From contig JAKJEP010000103.1 of NCBI GenBank assembly GCA_022705365.1, positions 4,353 through 9,948 of the forward strand: a stretch of DNA of 5,596 nt. Reading direction: 5' to 3'. Under the pieces are notes generated by a model, which saw nothing but the letters and a program-made list of their open reading frames with translations, was not told the origin of the DNA and ran no database searches. The position numbers and the translations under genes were made by a program. Each line of letters starts with the position of its first letter. Positions within the stretch are counted from its first letter, which is position 1. Source of the DNA: Planctomycetota bacterium (GTDB lineage Bacteria > Planctomycetota > Phycisphaerae > Sedimentisphaerales > SM23-30). Shown one piece after another: positions 5,396 through 5,596 of the stretch.

Positions 5396-5596
5396 TGCTG
5401 CTCTCTCTCCTCATTCGACATCCTCGCCTTCAGCTCGTCCGCAGTCTCCATCGAAGGCACCAAAATCACCACAAACTGCGAATCCTGCGTGGTCTCCGCA
5501 TGGCCCCGCAGAAAAAAATCCCCCGGATTCGATACCGCTTTCGCAGGCGACGCCGCCAGACAGAGAAAATGCCCGCGCGGCAGCACGGCACGCAAT
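5392..5596 (-). CDS. 3' end of an unidentified gene, upstream partner of the kinase
   Basis: Only the last 67 codons are inside the window; the frame is open to the right edge, so the true start lies outside. The visible part reads PRGHFLCLAASPAKAVSNPG, then DFFLRGHAETTQDSQFVVILVPS, then a charged helical tail (METADELKARMSNEEREQH). The alternating hydrophobic strands FLCLAAS and QFVVILVPS suggest the end of a beta-rich or alpha/beta domain. I do not recognise the family. Its TGA (5394-5392) overlaps the TTG start of the kinase by two bases, and its last codons contain the kinase's ribosome binding site. The two genes are therefore likely co-transcribed and translationally coupled, and this protein may act with the kinase. 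Function cannot be given from this fragment. Confidence 0.72.
   Translation of the reverse strand, partial: LRAVLPRGHFLCLAASPAKAVSNPGDFFLRGHAETTQDSQFVVILVPSMETADELKARMSNEEREQH

Noticed and set aside
1..5596. CRISPR array, insertion sequence, integron or toxin-antitoxin pair
   Set aside because: No regularly spaced repeats, terminal inverted repeats with target duplication, transposase or integrase motifs were seen; the small gene has no antitoxin or toxin partner.

Overview
The window is a GC-rich bacterial segment with four genes on the minus strand, one small gene on the plus strand, and a gene-free stretch of about 690 bases that appears to encode two structured RNAs on the plus strand. 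The organism is most likely a member of the Planctomycetota or a related PVC-group lineage. This is inferred from the secreted glycosidase-like protein, the style of the small acidic/Leu-rich protein and the AHHFNN type of histidine kinase. There is no rRNA or other phylogenetic marker, so the assignment is tentative.

Layout, left to right. (1) Minus strand 2117 to 1: a long secreted protein with a signal peptide and a TIM-barrel-like glycosidase core, running off the left edge without a stop. (2) Minus strand 3212 to 2145: queA, the tRNA queuosine-pathway enzyme, complete. Only 27 bases separate its stop from the start of gene 1, so the two are probably co-transcribed. (3) Plus strand 3372 to 3575: a 67-residue protein of unknown function, divergent from queA across a 159-base intergenic region. 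(4) 3576 to 4267: no convincing protein gene. On the plus strand it holds a weak terminator for the small gene, a sigma70-type promoter, a rod-folding RNA of about 220 nt ending in a strong terminator, then a second run of large hairpins ending in a very strong terminator with a U6 tail. (5) Minus strand 5395 to 4268: a soluble PAS-HisKA-HATPase histidine kinase starting at TTG. That start overlaps the stop of (6), a gene whose 3' end (5596 to 5392) enters from the right edge.

How they relate. Genes 5 and 6 look translationally coupled and probably form one operon; no response regulator is present in the window. queA and the glycosidase-like gene look like one transcription unit, although no functional link between tRNA modification and polysaccharide metabolism is obvious. 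The most unusual part is the 3.66 to 4.23 kb region. It contains two plus-strand, terminator-ended structured RNA candidates back to back, convergent with the kinase operon, and neither resembles tmRNA, RNase P RNA or SRP RNA. The first has an elongated, bubble-interrupted shape reminiscent of 6S RNA, but this identity is not established.
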